This document shows, one piece after another, positions 38,732-53,010 of a stretch of DNA of 64,000 nucleotides; positions within the stretch are counted from its first letter, which is position 1, and each line of letters opens with the position of its first letter. Location of the stretch: NCBI RefSeq assembly GCF_028389875.1, contig NC_084666.1:61574422-61638421 (forward strand). The letters run 5' to 3'. The position numbers and the translations under genes are program-made. The stretch is from Rhea pennata (Eukaryota; Chordata; Aves; Rheiformes; Rheidae). Under the pieces are notes generated by a model, which worked only from the letters and a program-made list of their open reading frames with translations, did no database searches and was not told the DNA's origin.

Positions 38732-39644
38732 TAGTTTGATCCTACAAATCCTTACTTATAAAAGCAATCTTCTCTCATGTAAGTAGCTTTGAGCACTCAT
38801 GCAATATATGATTCTTTATCTGAGCATCAGATTCATGCTTTTTACAAGACAAAGTGGGTCATCGTCATTTTTCTGTAAGTCTGTTTCACTTAACAGAGCT
38901 ACACCAAAGGTGAATCTGGTTTGTTGGGTTTAAGTGGGAAGCCTGCTTTTCTAAGCCAAGTCTATGCCAGGCATTTTTAACATTTACCATACAAAAAGAC
39001 TCTGCACAAAAAGAACCCTATTTTTTTCAGCAAAATGGGAGACTAGCAGCCTAATCTGATGCAATCACTGCAGTGTCTCTTCTGAAACTCAGATAAGATT
39101 CAGAAATTTTTCAGATTGTTCCTGTTCTGAAAGATTTGCTGAATTTCACATTTGAACATCCATTATTCAAATCTTTGCTTTTATTGTTCTGTTTTTAAAT
39201 TAAATTTGTCAAAATCAAGGCGTTTTAAAACTATTTCAATCAGTGTGAAATTTTCAGAAAGAAAACCTTACAGTTGTTTTCCACCTAGTTCTGGAGTAAG
39301 AAAGACATAAATATGAACAGTGTGCAAGAAGTCGCACACTGAAGCAATATCTAATCCTGTTCTGTAAATATCAAAGAAGTAATTTTAAATCATGGGAAAG
39401 TTTTATCTCCTTTGAATACCAACAAATTACATTCTGTTAATGACACGATCAGATTTCCAGATTGTAAAGAACTCATTTTTATGCATTGGAGTAGTGACAC
39501 TTACAATATCAAGGTATAAAACATGCTATAGGCTTTCGTTAATCTCATTTTAATTGTAATTATTTTCTTTCCACTTCCCTGCCAGAAAATCCAAAAGAAC
39601 CATAACTTGTTCCATGTAGATTTAGACATAAATCTTAAAAAAGT
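38732..39644. other. intergenic, nothing recognised
   Basis: AT-rich non-coding DNA without identifiable elements. Confidence 0.55.
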
Positions 39645-39705
39645 GAATAGGCCAAATTCACCATCACTGTATGGAAGTCAGTTGGGACTCCCATGTATTC
39701 TGTAG
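39645..39705. repeat. ancient amniote interspersed-repeat relic (tentative)
   Basis: 'aggccaaattcaccatcact' and 'tggaagtcagttgggactcc' resemble one half of the old repeat with a 'gggccaaattca' end and 'ttgaagtcaatgg' core. Confidence 0.4.
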
Positions 39706-42117
39706 ATATGTGAAAAAAAAATAGTCAAACATTAATTAATATGATTAATATGTGGACTTTAAAAAATAATATGTTATCATGATAGCAAAAGAAATATAAG
39801 AAAATCAGAGCATTTATTATTATTGTGCAGAACACCAAAGAGATGATGGAGGGATGTAAAATAAGACTTCACTTTTTAGTATTTCAGTTTTATATTTTAG
39901 TTTGCTTATGAAATTTAAATGGTTTACAGTAAGCAAATAAAAAGCAATATGAGATAGATAGGAGTAAGAAAACATTGTTAATGATTTACAGTGCATGATC
40001 TAACGCTCCTATAAAAGAATTTAAGCGTTCTCTTTGTATTTTAACTCATGTAAATCTCTTTGGGTTAGGGGAGGACATGCATATCTGTAGGTCAAGTGAA
40101 GAGGGACTGAAGAACTCTATCAATAAGAAAGCAATGTAGAAATAGAAACCTGAATCAGTATTCACCTAGGTCCATTTGGTTTGCACTCATGTGATACTGG
40201 TGTAAGTGATTCCTTATTTCTGAAGTGTCTTGGGCCTAGAGAAAGGAGTGGAAGAGATTTATATCCCCATAGACAGCAACTGATGGGGAGTGTGATGCTG
40301 TAAAGACATGCAGAGCATGACTAAGAGATGCAAAATCTCAAATACAACAGTTTGAACTTCAAGAGTAGAGAGAGATCCAAGGAGAGAAGAATACAGCCCT
40401 CAGGAGGAGAAGTGATTTTACTAGCAATTTGGGGCAGTTGATATAAAAGCAGATTTCTGTGATGAAGCGTGGAAGGTTATCAGAGCATGGAAAGATATTT
40501 TCCCTTCACCGATTCATTACTTTAATTTTAGAATTCAGGAACTGAGGAGTGAAAGCTCAAACTAGCTCACATGCTGCAACTCTTCATGTGCCTATTTTTA
40601 AATAGAAATGATATCTGATCTCCCTTTTAAAAATGGTGTCTCATACAAGATGTTCTGGATCACATTTTGTGGTCAGAAGCTCAAGCAGCTTAGTATGATC
40701 AAAACTCCAGTCGAATTTTTTCATAAGATTCCAGATTCTTCTCTGTATGTGCCTTTGTGTGGATTTAGTATGATAAACATTTACCCCAAATTAGCTGACA
40801 TTATGAAAAACTGCAAATAAGGGCATTAAAACCAGCTTTATATTGTAGGGTAGCATTCCAGCTGAACCACAGAAAAACATCATCATATGAGGACCTAGTC
40901 TTCTAGCTTTAGTTCATATGAGCTGTCTGGCTTCAAGAATTAGTTACGTTATGTCACATTATGTACATTTAGTACATAATACTAAATCACAGACATTATT
41001 TCAAAGAAAAAGGCTTCTGAGAGTTCCTGGCTTTGGACTACCTTGGTCTGAGCTCTGTTCTGTCCTTCTGTATGAAATGTATATAAAATATAAATACATA
41101 TGAAGCTCACATACGTCAAACCCTGATTAAAAGATACTGGGAAATGTGAACATTAGACCAGTGTTTGCTCAATACCTAATCAAAGCTCCAATGTTCAGAC
41201 TGCAAGGTTGTATTAAGTTTACAAAAAACCCCACCCTTCCCCACTCCCCGTTTGCTCAGTCTGTCACATGGATCGGCTGCTCAGGTATGATTGCTCAGGT
41301 ACTGGTACTTCAGCAGATTTGTTTCAACAAACCCAGTGGTTCTAAAAATCTCCTGAGTGTCTGGAAAGGCAAGCAGCACTCTCACAGGCAGCCTCCTGGC
41401 AACTAATGGTACATTACTCCACCTCTCATAAATCTCCATGAAGTTCATGTATTCTCTTCTGAGAATAAATAACTAATAAGAAGGCTTTTCTTGCCAGTCA
41501 TTATTGCATTACACACAATGATTTAGATGTAGAAGCTGCTATTAATAGCATTGAATGTGCTACTAATTGGATAGTTATGTAATGGCATTGCTATAAAACC
41601 TAGTTTGGGGTTGACACCTTCTGTTTTCCAAAAACAATATTAAAAACCCCAAACAAATTCATGGTTAGCAGTACATAATATCAAACAAAGACTAAATAAT
41701 GACCAATCTTTCACAACTTAAGTAGAATTAAACAGGAAAAAAAACAATTAATTTATCTTAATTCTAGTAGAAATGAGCTGGAAGTGAATCATTCAACTGA
41801 TCTGCTGTTTAAAGGGATACTTTAAACTAACTGTCTTTTAATACCTATCCCTGCAAATATTGAGTTCAAGACAAGACTGTTTCTGTGACTTGTGAAATCT
41901 CAGAAAGTTTTCCTATTAAAAAATGGGCTTCAAATGAGATCTAGTACATACAGTACACATTTTACAGAGAAAGAACTACCAGAACTACCAGTAAATTTCT
42001 CTAAGACATACACTGATAAAAATCATGTACTAGTACTAGGCATAGATCTGAACTTTTTCACTAACAATGCAGGCATACCTGCATAATGTGACATGTTTTT
42101 GAAATAACTTTAAAAAA
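39706..42117. other. intergenic, nothing recognised
   Basis: AT-rich non-coding DNA. A C-rich patch (about 41226-41248) is the only compositional change. Confidence 0.55.
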
Positions 42118-42140
42118 GAAAGAGAGAGAGAGAGAGAGAA
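42118..42140. repeat. (AG)n microsatellite
   Basis: Ten or so uninterrupted AG dinucleotides. Confidence 0.92.
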
Positions 42141-44776
42141 CTAGGGATGGCATTTTGTTCCCTGCCCTATGGAAGGACAGAAAATCACAATCCATTAGGA
42201 GAGAGGCTTCTAGCTGGAGCAGCTTTCTGCATTCCCTCTGTTCTTGGTTATTGTAAAAGCTGGAGCATCACTAATGCAATGTGCAGCAAGAAGAACTTCA
42301 CCTACTGATGAAACCCGACTGCTGTCCCCTAACCATAAGGATATTTTCCTCTTGACCCATCAAATACTGCAGCATGCAAAGCCTATACCAGGAAGAAAGA
42401 GCCCCACAAGTGTTTGAGGGTATACATATATAATAATATATAAAGAGGTAAAAATCAACACTGTGCCACTCTAATGCCTCTTGGTTTAATTTTTGACCAC
42501 AAAATTACCTCTTACCACTGTGCCAGCAATTGCTGTTTGATCAGTGTTATCTATAACCTTTTGTTGCTGAGATAAATCAAGGCTGTCAGTCCAGAACTGC
42601 CTCCTTAATTAATGAGCCTGGGATTCTCACACAGGCAATGTAATGAACACTTTAGATGTCTATAAACACACATCCTCAGGTTTTTGCAGGGAAATACATT
42701 AGGTTGCTTCTAATTGATTCATCCCTTGGACTTCAGAAAACCGTAAGAGCCATAGGGAGCAGTGTGAGAGGAAAGCCAGGTGCTGTGACAGCATCATGAC
42801 ATGCACATGAGGGAATGTAGCCCCTGAAACAGTGGGTATAGCAGAGTGCGTTGTTCTGCAGACAGCCTGACATATTCTGTATATATATGTATATTTAGGT
42901 GAACATGCACCACTACATGAATCTCCTTTGTTGTGTGCCACAGTTCTACAACTGGTAGTACATTTTCTGTTGTACTCTTTTTTTATTTTTTTTTAATCTG
43001 CCAACAGATACTATATTCAGCTATGCTGACTCTATGTTATTGTCAGCTCTACACTATTTTACAATGTTTAGATGATGATAAAAACCCTGATGTATCCAGC
43101 ACAATGTATTTAGGAAGGGTCCACATCAATAAAGGAAACCTCTACTTCAATTCCTTCATTGTTAAAGCAGCTTGGGGAAGTAGTTGTAGGTCTTACAAAG
43201 GTCCTGTTTGATGCAGGATGTCCTAGCACCATTGTAATTACAGCAAGCATGCCTATAAAGCTGGCATAATTTAGGTATTAGCAAGTGTTTAACGGAATAA
43301 AGCATTATATAAACCAAATGGGAATATGGGTGGTCCAGATGTCTTCCACATGTATTCCATTAATTATCAGGATTATGCATATATATGTCTTATGCTTATA
43401 TAAGTCTTATGCATTACGTAAGTATATGTCCAGCCTGTTAACTTCAGTTTAATATTTTGGAATCACAGTGTGGCAAATAATTCCAGAATACTTCCCTAGA
43501 ATAAAGTATGGGCATGCTGTCCCACTCTCATGTGTCAGATGAAATGAGTTTTCTCTTAAATGTATCTTTTTACGGGTTGTATAGTTTTTCTATGTTGTTG
43601 CTGCTATTTTGTCATTTCATTTGTGTGAGAAGGGTATGTAACAGCTCCTCAGAGTAGTACTGCTATTTTGTATTTCTATTGTAGCACCAAAGGGTTCATA
43701 TAGGATACAGACTTTGTTTGTCACACATTTCACTGTAGGACAGAGTTTCTTCAGACCTATAAAGTTTGTTCACACATACTGGTAATTCATGACATCCATC
43801 TATGCTTATAAACTCTTCATGTATGTGTAGTATAACCAATACTATTTTAAATATTTTTAAATTCTTTAAATACTGTCTGAACCTTAAAATGCTGCTTACA
43901 TTTTAAATGTTTAAAAAAATGCTTGAAAGTACCTTAAAATAATGTTTAAATATTGGAATTTTTTCCTATGTCTGATATCATACTATTTTTTATTCTTTAA
44001 AAGTGTTTTTTCCACCCTTCTCCAAGATTAATGCCACCTGCAACAGCTTTACCATGATGACATTTCTTAAAAGAGGTTAATGTTGTCCGGTATATCTAGC
44101 TACAACCAGCTCTCTGTATATACTGCTGGTCACTACTTTCCCTGATGCATGACAACCCAAGCTTTTTCATTGGTGAGTACATACAATTCCTCCACAGTAT
44201 TAATGTCTATCACCATTTCCTCATGAGTTTATACACTTCATTTCATGTGTTAAGATCACATTTTGTGGTGATGGCCAGTGCTCATGAGAGAGAGTGTAAA
44301 TGAGAACTATAATCTCTGGGCCAGTATTTTCAATGATACTTTTGCAGTCAGACCACGTATTTGCAGGGAAAATATCTCTTAGTGACACCATTTTGATGAT
44401 ATTTTGTGAGCCCAGCATACAGAATATTTTAAGAAAATGTTCCTAGCCCTTCTGGTATTGTCATTAAAAGGAAGGAACACAGCAAGGTCATGACTGCAGA
44501 GTGACTAAGGCTGGTACAGAAAAGCTTTCCAGGGTGATTAAGTTATTTAGGTGCTCTTTATCCATTTGTGGTATTTGGAAGGAGGAATCATAGAGAAAAA
44601 CCACAAGCTGAAGGAAAGATGGTTTTCCAATGAAGAAAACAAGAAACTACTACTCTGCAGAGTATTATCTGGGAATACCACTTTTTGTCTTCCTTTAGGC
44701 TTTCCTAGTTTTTGTTTGTTTGTTTGTTTTAATGGAAAGACTTCCCTGCAATTCTGAATTAGAAAGATCACTAGAT
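42141..44776. other. intergenic, nothing recognised
   Basis: AT-rich DNA. Low-complexity A/T patches lie at 43375-43430 and 43850-43960. Confidence 0.55.
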
Positions 44777-44830
44777 AGAAGTCAGCATGGAGAAGCAGTT
44801 TAGACAGAAGTCAGCATGGGGAAACAGTTT
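44777..44830. repeat. two-copy tandem duplication, 29-bp period
   Basis: AGAAGTCAGCATGGAGAAGC... at 44777 is repeated at 44806 with two differences over 25 bases. Confidence 0.85.
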
Positions 44831-46889
44831 TCCTACAGCTTGTGTCAACCTGAGGATAGAAGCTTGACTATAAACATATTGTGTTTCCACGTGGCTTTAT
44901 TCTGTGAGAATGGGTTTTTCCTCTCAGAATTGCTGCCAAGCGGAGGTAAAAAGCAGACTGCATAAGAATAATTCCTGCTGATCTTAAATGACAAAGCTCC
45001 TGAAGTAAAGACTGCAGCTGTCATTGCACTCTTTGGTACTGTTCTATCCCAATAATCAGTACTATGAAGTGTGGTAAAATTAATTCGGAAAAAAAAAAGA
45101 CAAAAAGAATGATAGTTGATTCTGGTATATTAATTCTGGATGACTAATTCTGGTATTCACTGTGATAAATCTATATTTACCAATAAAATAAGTAGTAATA
45201 GTATGCATAAAGCTTAAGTGAAAACATTTCCTGTGCCTAATCATTACCTGGGGTATGAATTGCTCTATATTTCATAACAATTACTAGAAAAATATTTATT
45301 TGAGCCAAAGCTTAGATACCATTAAGGAGATTAAGCTAATTCAGCAGGTTTCTGTGCCCTATACTGGCAATCAATTTCGCTTGAAATGAAAACGATATCT
45401 ATCATATTTCCAAGTTTTAAGAGAAAAAATGGTGCTGCAAATGTGAAAAACTCCTTCTGGTTTATACAATTTATTTGGTGCTAGTATACTGAAAGAAGCA
45501 GTGCTGTAAAGCTGATAAAGATCCAGGCTGAGTTAAAGATTCTTCCTGTAATAAAATACAGTCTTTTCAAAAGCTATTTACAATACTTCTGTTTGCTGAA
45601 ATCTCAGAAACAAGAGCAACAACCTTGCCCAAGCTCAGGCAGACAGAGATACAGAGCTTTTCATATTGCGAGTTGCATGTATGTGCCCCCAAAAAGTAGC
45701 TGATGAGCCAATTCTTTATTATTTCCTGTTTCCAAACAGGCATCCAATAAAACTGCCCATCAATTCCAATTTTGATGGAGGCTTATGTATGACATTGCCA
45801 TCTGTCTAACAGGAGCAATACTAAGGTCACCTTTTGTTTTATTCCATTCAGCGAAGGGCCATTACATAAGAACTGCTTCAGTCACTGTCAGCATGAACTA
45901 TATTTGGATTATTGTAACTGAAAGGCATGTATTCCTTTGTTCATTCTATAAATTACCCAGTTATTCATCCATGCCTATTCTGAATAATAATGATGAGCAG
46001 AATAAATATTGAAATCACTGTTTTTGTCCCTTGCCTGAAAATACTCTCATTTGGTCAGATGTCCCACTGTGAAATGTCTCTCTCTGTTTTGAGCAACGGA
46101 ATTCTGAAGCCTGGGTTGGTGCAAACACATGCTCTTAAGTGACCCAAATGCAAGCAGTAAGCAAATGCTTATTAAATTTGACATATATCTGGAGAGAATG
46201 CAGGCAGTAAAGTCTCAGTTAAAGAACTGATGGGATCATCTTTAATTTGCTCAATAAATAGAGAACTGTAAAGACCATTACGGTAGCGTTTTGTACCATA
46301 TAAATAGAGAGAGCAAATATCATGCTACATATAAGGGATACATAGTGATCACATTCACAGCTGTGCCTTTATCAAGATCTTTCATGCTACAACAATAGAT
46401 GTTCTGTGGAGCCTGAGATAACCCAGCAAAGGAAATGTTGTGAAATGTTGGCACTCTTGCAAAGAGTTAAAACAAAAACAAAAAAAAAGGAAGAAAAGTT
46501 TCTTATATTACTGATTTACATTTTGCAAATTAATTCCATTTGAAAAGGAAACTGAAAGTTTCCTTATTCAGCTAGTTCAATTCCAGTGAACTGATTTAGA
46601 CAGTTTGCCCTTAATTCACAGGATCATTTTTATTTGAGGGGTTTTAGTCAGTAAATAAGAATACATTTCTTACTTTCAATATTCCAAAGTATGCTGAGTG
46701 CAATATATTAGAGGTAAGAAATGGCATTCTGACAATGTTAAATGAATCTGAAGACTAGCTGATTGCAAGTTGTACTTGTCATTATTTTTACGTCCTTTCA
46801 TTGTTCTCTTACTATTAGCACTCCATGCTCTCTAGGTCACTAAACCAATTACTGCATTTCTCCTCCACTTATATTTAAAGCCTTTGCAA
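44831..46889. other. intergenic, nothing recognised
   Basis: AT-rich DNA with no identifiable gene or repeat family. Confidence 0.55.
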
Positions 46890-47200
46890 GCCTTACACCT
46901 CCTTCTTTCTCAGAAGTCAACCTTCTTCCCACTCACCACTGTTTCAACACAAGCCTATGTACTGGTAGTTTCCATAGCCTCCCCCTTTCTGACTGAATTT
47001 CTTCTTCCCTCTCCCATTCAGTCTGTCCAAACTGCTGCTGTCAAAATTATTTTCCTTTTCTCAGCACTCTGAGAATACTCTCTTCCTCCTAAAATCTCAG
47101 TGCTGACTTATTTCCCCATAGACTCAAACATGTCTCCTTTCACAGCTCTGAATAGTTCGTTACTACTTGGTCTGACCTCATCTCATCTTGGAAAGCCAAT
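46890..47200 (+). mobile_element. ancient L2/CR1-type LINE ORF2 C-terminal relic
   Basis: The + strand translates near 47019-47070 as QSVQTAAVKIIFLFSAL, matching the 'PVQNAAAKLI...' segment of L2/Rex-type LINE ORF2. It continues into a decayed equivalent of the 'LKSLHWLPV...FKALN' segment (47085-47160). DNA blocks 'ctcccattcagtctgtccaa' and 'actgctgctgtcaaaattat' fit a known old vertebrate repeat. Subfamily unknown. Confidence 0.5.
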
Positions 47201-49861
47201 GTTTAGTCTCCAATGTTGTGAGGGCGTGTGTGCATGTTTGTGGGTATGGGGGGTAATGTGTTATTAATTTCCTTCTTTATCTTTCATCAACAGGATGCTT
47301 TGTACATAAAATGTATTTTAGATAAAATTACTTCTAATGACCTCCTCATTTGTTTCAGGAAGTGCCTGAAAGCATTTACAAAATGATCACCAAAACCTGT
47401 TTGCCGTAAGGATTCAGCACTACTTACACGATTGCATACAGTTTCTGCTAAACGAAAAGAGGTGTTTTGAACCTTATTATAGGTCCTTGCCTTTTTATTT
47501 ATGGCTAGACCATTGTAAGGGTTGCCTTGACTTGTGATAATTGGCAATAATACCTAACACACATTTAGGATGACTTAGGAATAGCTGACACGCATCACAT
47601 TCTCACAGTTCCTCTTCACTGTCTCTTCCTGTTCCAATTCTTACTGGAGCAGCAGTACTGGCAGTACTAAGAGTGACTGTAGTCATAGTGGGTTCACAGC
47701 ATTTTGAAGTTGCCTGCAATCTCTTATTCCTTCACATAGCCTGACTAATGAAACAGACCAGGGAATGTAGACCCGTGTTTTGTATTTGATTTGAAGGCTA
47801 GTGAACTTTTATGGAATACATCAACATAATCTTGGTGATATTGAGGTTGTCATAGCCAGCTTTTCCAGATGTGTGTATTTCCCTTGAATTGATTAGGCAG
47901 GGTGAGAAGATAACATTAAAATCAGACCTTTACCATACCAGAAAAATGTATGTATTTCTCAGATTCCATTACCACTGAACCAAGGTAATCATACAGGTTC
48001 AAGACTGGTGCTAAAGTTTTTCAAAAATTGGGAGAAAAATACAGAAATAAATGAAACAAACAAGAACCTCAAGCAGCAAAAAAGCTGGAAGCTACAAAGT
48101 ACACCTAGGCCAACAGTGACTATTGAGGAAGTCTTTTCATCACTCTTTCAGCTTCAGATGCATATGTTGTCCTTCCAGCACAACACCTCCAAAATTGCTG
48201 GGGTTTGGCTCATACTTTGAAGACCTCTGGCCTAGTGACACCCTGCAAGTCAGCTTTCAATGACCTTAAAGTATCGTCTCAGTTAAATGATTGATTCATT
48301 TATATTTGTCATTACTAGTTTTCCTGAAATGGTTTATCTGCTTGTATGCATGAAATGAGCACTGTCAGCAATATATCTACATCCTTCTAGGGACAAGATT
48401 TCATGAGCAATTTTACACAAGCAACTTCTGGTGTCTGACCAGGTGAGTTTTATTGTTTCTTTACCTTTCTTTGTAGGGACTTTGTCAACCTGAGATATCT
48501 CCCTGACATCTTACCTACAGCTGATTCCTCTGCTTGGAAGATTTCTCTTCCATTCCTCTTTAAAGGAGAGTGGGGAGGAATTTGATGAGTTCCTGGTCCA
48601 CTTGAGAAATCTGTAACAGATATGCCTAAATTTGTCATATGTATGTTTCAAACCAGAGCACTTTTTGTTAATGTTGGAAACTTTGAACAAAGAAAGTCTG
48701 CAAGTTATTAAATGTGAACTATAATGCTAGCCAGATGATTAGGACCCAAATCCAGCTCACTTTCCTGGCATCTTGGAATCATTCAATTTTAATTCTTGAA
48801 ATCAGCATTAAAGTTATTTTTGTATGTAATGCTTTCCTCATTTTATTTCTTTTTTTTGTGTGTCTGTCTGTTACTCTGCTAACTATATCTGTTACTCTTC
48901 TAACTATAATGTATTTCTGTCTGTGTGAGGGTGTGTACTTGAATATATAGTTATTGACAGCATTTGGGATACTAGTTCCTGGATATTGTATGCAGCAAAT
49001 ATATACAAGTCTAGCAAATATATACAGTCTGTTCAGGTCTTACATAATTCTGTCTCGGCGCTTCTGTGGCTTTAGTGCCTGGGAAAAGTGGTCTAGAAAA
49101 ACCTTTTCTGACTTGCTCCTGCAAAATGATTTTCAAGGTTCAGCAGTAATCTTGACAGATTGCAAGCTAGCCTGGCTGGTTAGGAATATTTACAGCTCAG
49201 CATGTCCAAGCTGTTATCTTTACAATGTTCATAAGATGATTCACTGAAAACAGGGAAAAGAATCCCGTTAACCTGAGTAGGTATTGGGATACATCCTTGT
49301 TCAACCAGGAAGGGAAGGGAAAGGTGATTTGCCTGCAGATGAATGTGGCTAATAGTGATGAAACCAATAATAATCCAGCTGCTAAATGGCTCAATTCTGA
49401 GAAGGATAAAAATGCCCTTCTCTTATTTAAGATACATTGTAATTATGCAGTAATGCTTCTAAATGTAACACTTTACACTAGCTTTACAGGAGCATTCTGG
49501 ACTCTTTCCGTAAATCACTGATCTTTTCTTTGGTGCATCTGAGGATTCAAAATGTTCTGCCTTAGAACTGTGGTATTTACTGACTTTGTCACTGGATCTG
49601 AATTCCTGATTTTGGAGCACCTCTAATTTGGTCTTAGCTGTTAACTGTGTAAGATAACTAGCAATGTTTGCTAGCGGTTTGTTAAAAAACACTCAGCTTT
49701 AAGTTAAACTGAGATAAAAAGAAATCATCCTCTTAACCTTATTGATTAAAAATATCTTCAAATAAAAAAAGATGAAAAAATATTTTTTTAAAATCTAAGT
49801 CAGCTCATATCTTGTTAGAGCATTAGTGTTTCCTGTTTTCCGCCTGTATTTTTGCGCTCGG
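47201..49861. other. intergenic, nothing recognised
   Basis: AT-rich DNA. A small 21-bp period duplication (CTGTTACTCTGCTAACTATA type) lies near 48868-48910. No gene. Confidence 0.55.
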
Positions 49862-49889
49862 AAAAAAAAAAAAAAAAAAAAAAAAAAAA
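49862..49889. repeat. poly-A tract (28 A)
   Basis: An uninterrupted A-run immediately followed by a tandem duplication of GACCCACCTAA/GACCCACCTGG (49890-49910). No polyadenylation hexamer lies just upstream, so a processed pseudogene end is not supported. Confidence 0.9.
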
Positions 49890-49910
49890 GACCCACCTAA
49901 GACCCACCTG

Positions 49911-52675
49911 GTTCTCTTGTTCTCCGTGTGGAGAAGTAGAAGCTAAACAGCCAGCAATGTCTGTCAGAAGTAATGCTTTTTTTAGGCCAGAGAGAAACCT
50001 TGGCCTCCTGCATACCAAGAGCATGACAGAATCACTGAGCTATCAAATCAGTTATTCTGCCAACATCTTTCTGGTTCACTGAAGAGTAAATTAATCCCAT
50101 GTAAGAGTGCTCCAGCAGGAGAATAAGAGAGAGCACACACACTGCCACAGTCAGGTAGTAAGGTACTTGCCAGGAGTATAAATAATGGATAAATAATTAA
50201 TTTTCTTCAGGAGAACCATCAAGAATCTACTTCTCTGAATATTTATGAACACATGATGGAACAGCTCCAGCAAGAGATTGAGCAAGAGCTTCCCCATGGA
50301 AAGAAAACATGCCCTGGATCAGGTTGCTCAGCCACTCCATCTCAGCTCTTTATGACTCACTGAGCAGCAGGACTGGGACAGTGATTTCCAACGCGAGCAC
50401 CAGGAGCTCTGGACCAGAAGGTGTTCAGAAGGGAGCTGCTCTAGCAGAGGATGTTGGGAGATACCTGTCTGAAGTCTCGCAGTTAGACTGCCTTCATCAC
50501 TTGGAAGTGATAAGAGGGTAAGCTACAAAGAGTGAGTCTCTGGCATACCAACTAAGTGACATTACCAGCATTTCTGCCCCTCTGAAATATTTATTTATAA
50601 AAGTGCAACAACTCTAGTGAGAATACAAGAGGGATACAACAGACTGCACAACTGCACAGATAGTTCAGTACTGCCCTGAAATCTGTTGACTCTAATTCAA
50701 GTTCTCATCTATTGGATTTAAGATCAGTCTCACAAGGAAATGAGCAACCAAATGTCTAGGTTGCTGATTGTTCTCTCAAGATCTCCTGTTCTAAATTTGT
50801 GTTTCTGCAAAAATACGTAAAAACATTGAGTCCCATTGATTACAAAGCAGTTTCCTCTGCAATTGCTTCTTACAAGACCACTGTGGAAAGGCTGGTCTCG
50901 ACTTCGAGCTGAAATCCCACAGTAGAACTCTTAGGGAAAAATCAACTGTTCTTTCTTTCAACAGGGAATCCTGCCTCTCTGCTTCAGGGGATGTGAATTA
51001 AGGCTCAGAATAGCACTCCCCAAAAGTGTCTTTCGTTAGTTATGGAGGGAAAGCAGGGATGATCTTGTCTCCAGACATAAAGGTCAGAAGGCAGAAGTGC
51101 ACCTTCTTCCATCTCAGTAGAAATACTTTTATAGGCAATGGAATGCCAAACTATTGCAATAAATTGCATACCAGTATATCTTCATATAAATATGTATGTG
51201 CTTTTATGGTGGTTAATATGTCCAGGATACAGTGTTTATACAATGACCTATCACTTTAGGTACTGAGATGGATTTATTGTAACATTTTGGCATTCGGTTT
51301 TCTATTATATAAATATCTAAAAATTCAGTTTACTACAATATACTGTCCTTATTTTCTTCTATCCCTCTCCCAACCATTATGTTGACAAAAAGATCTCCCA
51401 ACACAGGAATAACAGTATAAATAGGCAGTGTAAGCCATTTAAAATATGAATAAACTAATGCTATCGTTCTCCTAAACAACCTGAAATGAGCGTTCATAGG
51501 GCAAAGTGATGAAATAGCTGAGCCAACCTGAGTCGTAGCTCTGGCCAAGAGGAACAGCCACGTACTCTCCCTCCCAAGCCCATGCTCCTGGCTGTGCATT
51601 TCCAGGCCTTCTCCTACACCAGCACAAGTGCTTGTCTGATCCCATTGGCAAGCTACCTCAGGTAGCAGAACTGGGGGAAAAACTGCATGTTTAAGGTTGG
51701 TTTTCTGGCAGGTTAGCTCCTCATACTGGTTCACCTTGTGGAGAGATGATGATTATTGTCAGTACAAAGAAAGGTGTGGGAATGTGCAGTTGGAGATGAA
51801 AAGGTGGGAAACCACCTCTGGTGGTAGCTCTCTCAGTTGGCTTGGCTCTTTTGGATCCCATTATAAATTAACAAGGTATGTATATTTGATTGACCAAATT
51901 ACAGTTTTTCACCTTTAATTTAATAAGGTACCTGTAAGTGCTTCAGTGCTTTACTCAGTTGCCTCAAGGTAGTAAATGGTTTGCCACAAGAGCACATGTG
52001 GTTCTTGGGAAGTACCAGGTATTTTAGTCCAGGACAATCACTTGTCATAAGAACAAGTATTTATCTAAAATCAAGATTGTTCAGTTTTTCAGGATATTTT
52101 CTGTCTAGATCTTTGTTGTAAATGGTCACTGAATTTTTTCATGATCTATATTTACAGTATTTCTAGCAGCACTCATCATGAGAAATCTACACGAATGACC
52201 TTCTGAAAGCTCTCTGACTCCTTCAAAACACAAGGATATTGAAAATTTGTGTTTGCAAGCATGAGAAATAAAATGAAAACCTTACTTTGGCTGTCTAAAA
52301 ATAAAGCCATATGAAGCAAAGACCATGCTGAATAGCACTCTCTTAAAATAAATACTATTTCCTTTGGCGCAATAAATGTTGTTTTAGATTCTATAGTTAA
52401 AAGCATAATTCATTCCATTGAGCTGTAACATTTTGTTAAATTGCAGAAACTTTAGAGGAACCAGCTATTCAGTGTCTTCTATATTTGAACTGTTTACAGT
52501 TCTTTCTAAATATTTTCTGGAGAAGAAAAGATTCCATGTTCTGGGATTTTTTTAAGTCTTTTCAGGTTCACTACTGAGATCTGCCTTTCTGCATCCAATA
52601 GATCAGCCACAAATTAACCATTTTTGTGGCCTCAGTGTAAACCTGAACCTTTAACTAATCTTTAGAAGTTAATCG
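49911..52675. other. intergenic, nothing recognised
   Basis: Moderately AT-rich DNA. Several open frames of 70-133 codons have no domain resemblance. Confidence 0.55.
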
Positions 52676-52790
52676 AGTGGGCCAGATCCTTGGCTGCCAT
52701 TCTGGCTGCTTTGGTCTACTCTGAAAGAGTTTGCAGAAATTTATGGGGTACTTAAATGGCACCTATGGATTATAGTTCTTTCTCAGCTCA
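52676..52790. repeat. ancient amniote interspersed-repeat relic (tentative)
   Basis: 'gtgggccagatccttggctg' matches the 'gggccagatcctcagctg' end of the same old repeat family seen at 26.5, 32.1 and 39.6 kb. The core has decayed. Confidence 0.35.
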
Positions 52791-53010
52791 GGAGTGATCC
52801 ACATTTAGAGAGGATTGCTGTAACAAGAAAAAAACCTCCTAACTGAAATGTGTCCAAGCTATTCATCACTTCCCTTGTATCTCTTCTTATGGAAATTCTC
52901 CAAATCCTACGAGAATGATCTTGTAAACGATTATTTTCTTTCCTTAATTTCCACAATAAAAATCATACTTGGTATTTCTGTCAGAACTCCTTAGTCCTGC
53001 CTTGGATTTC

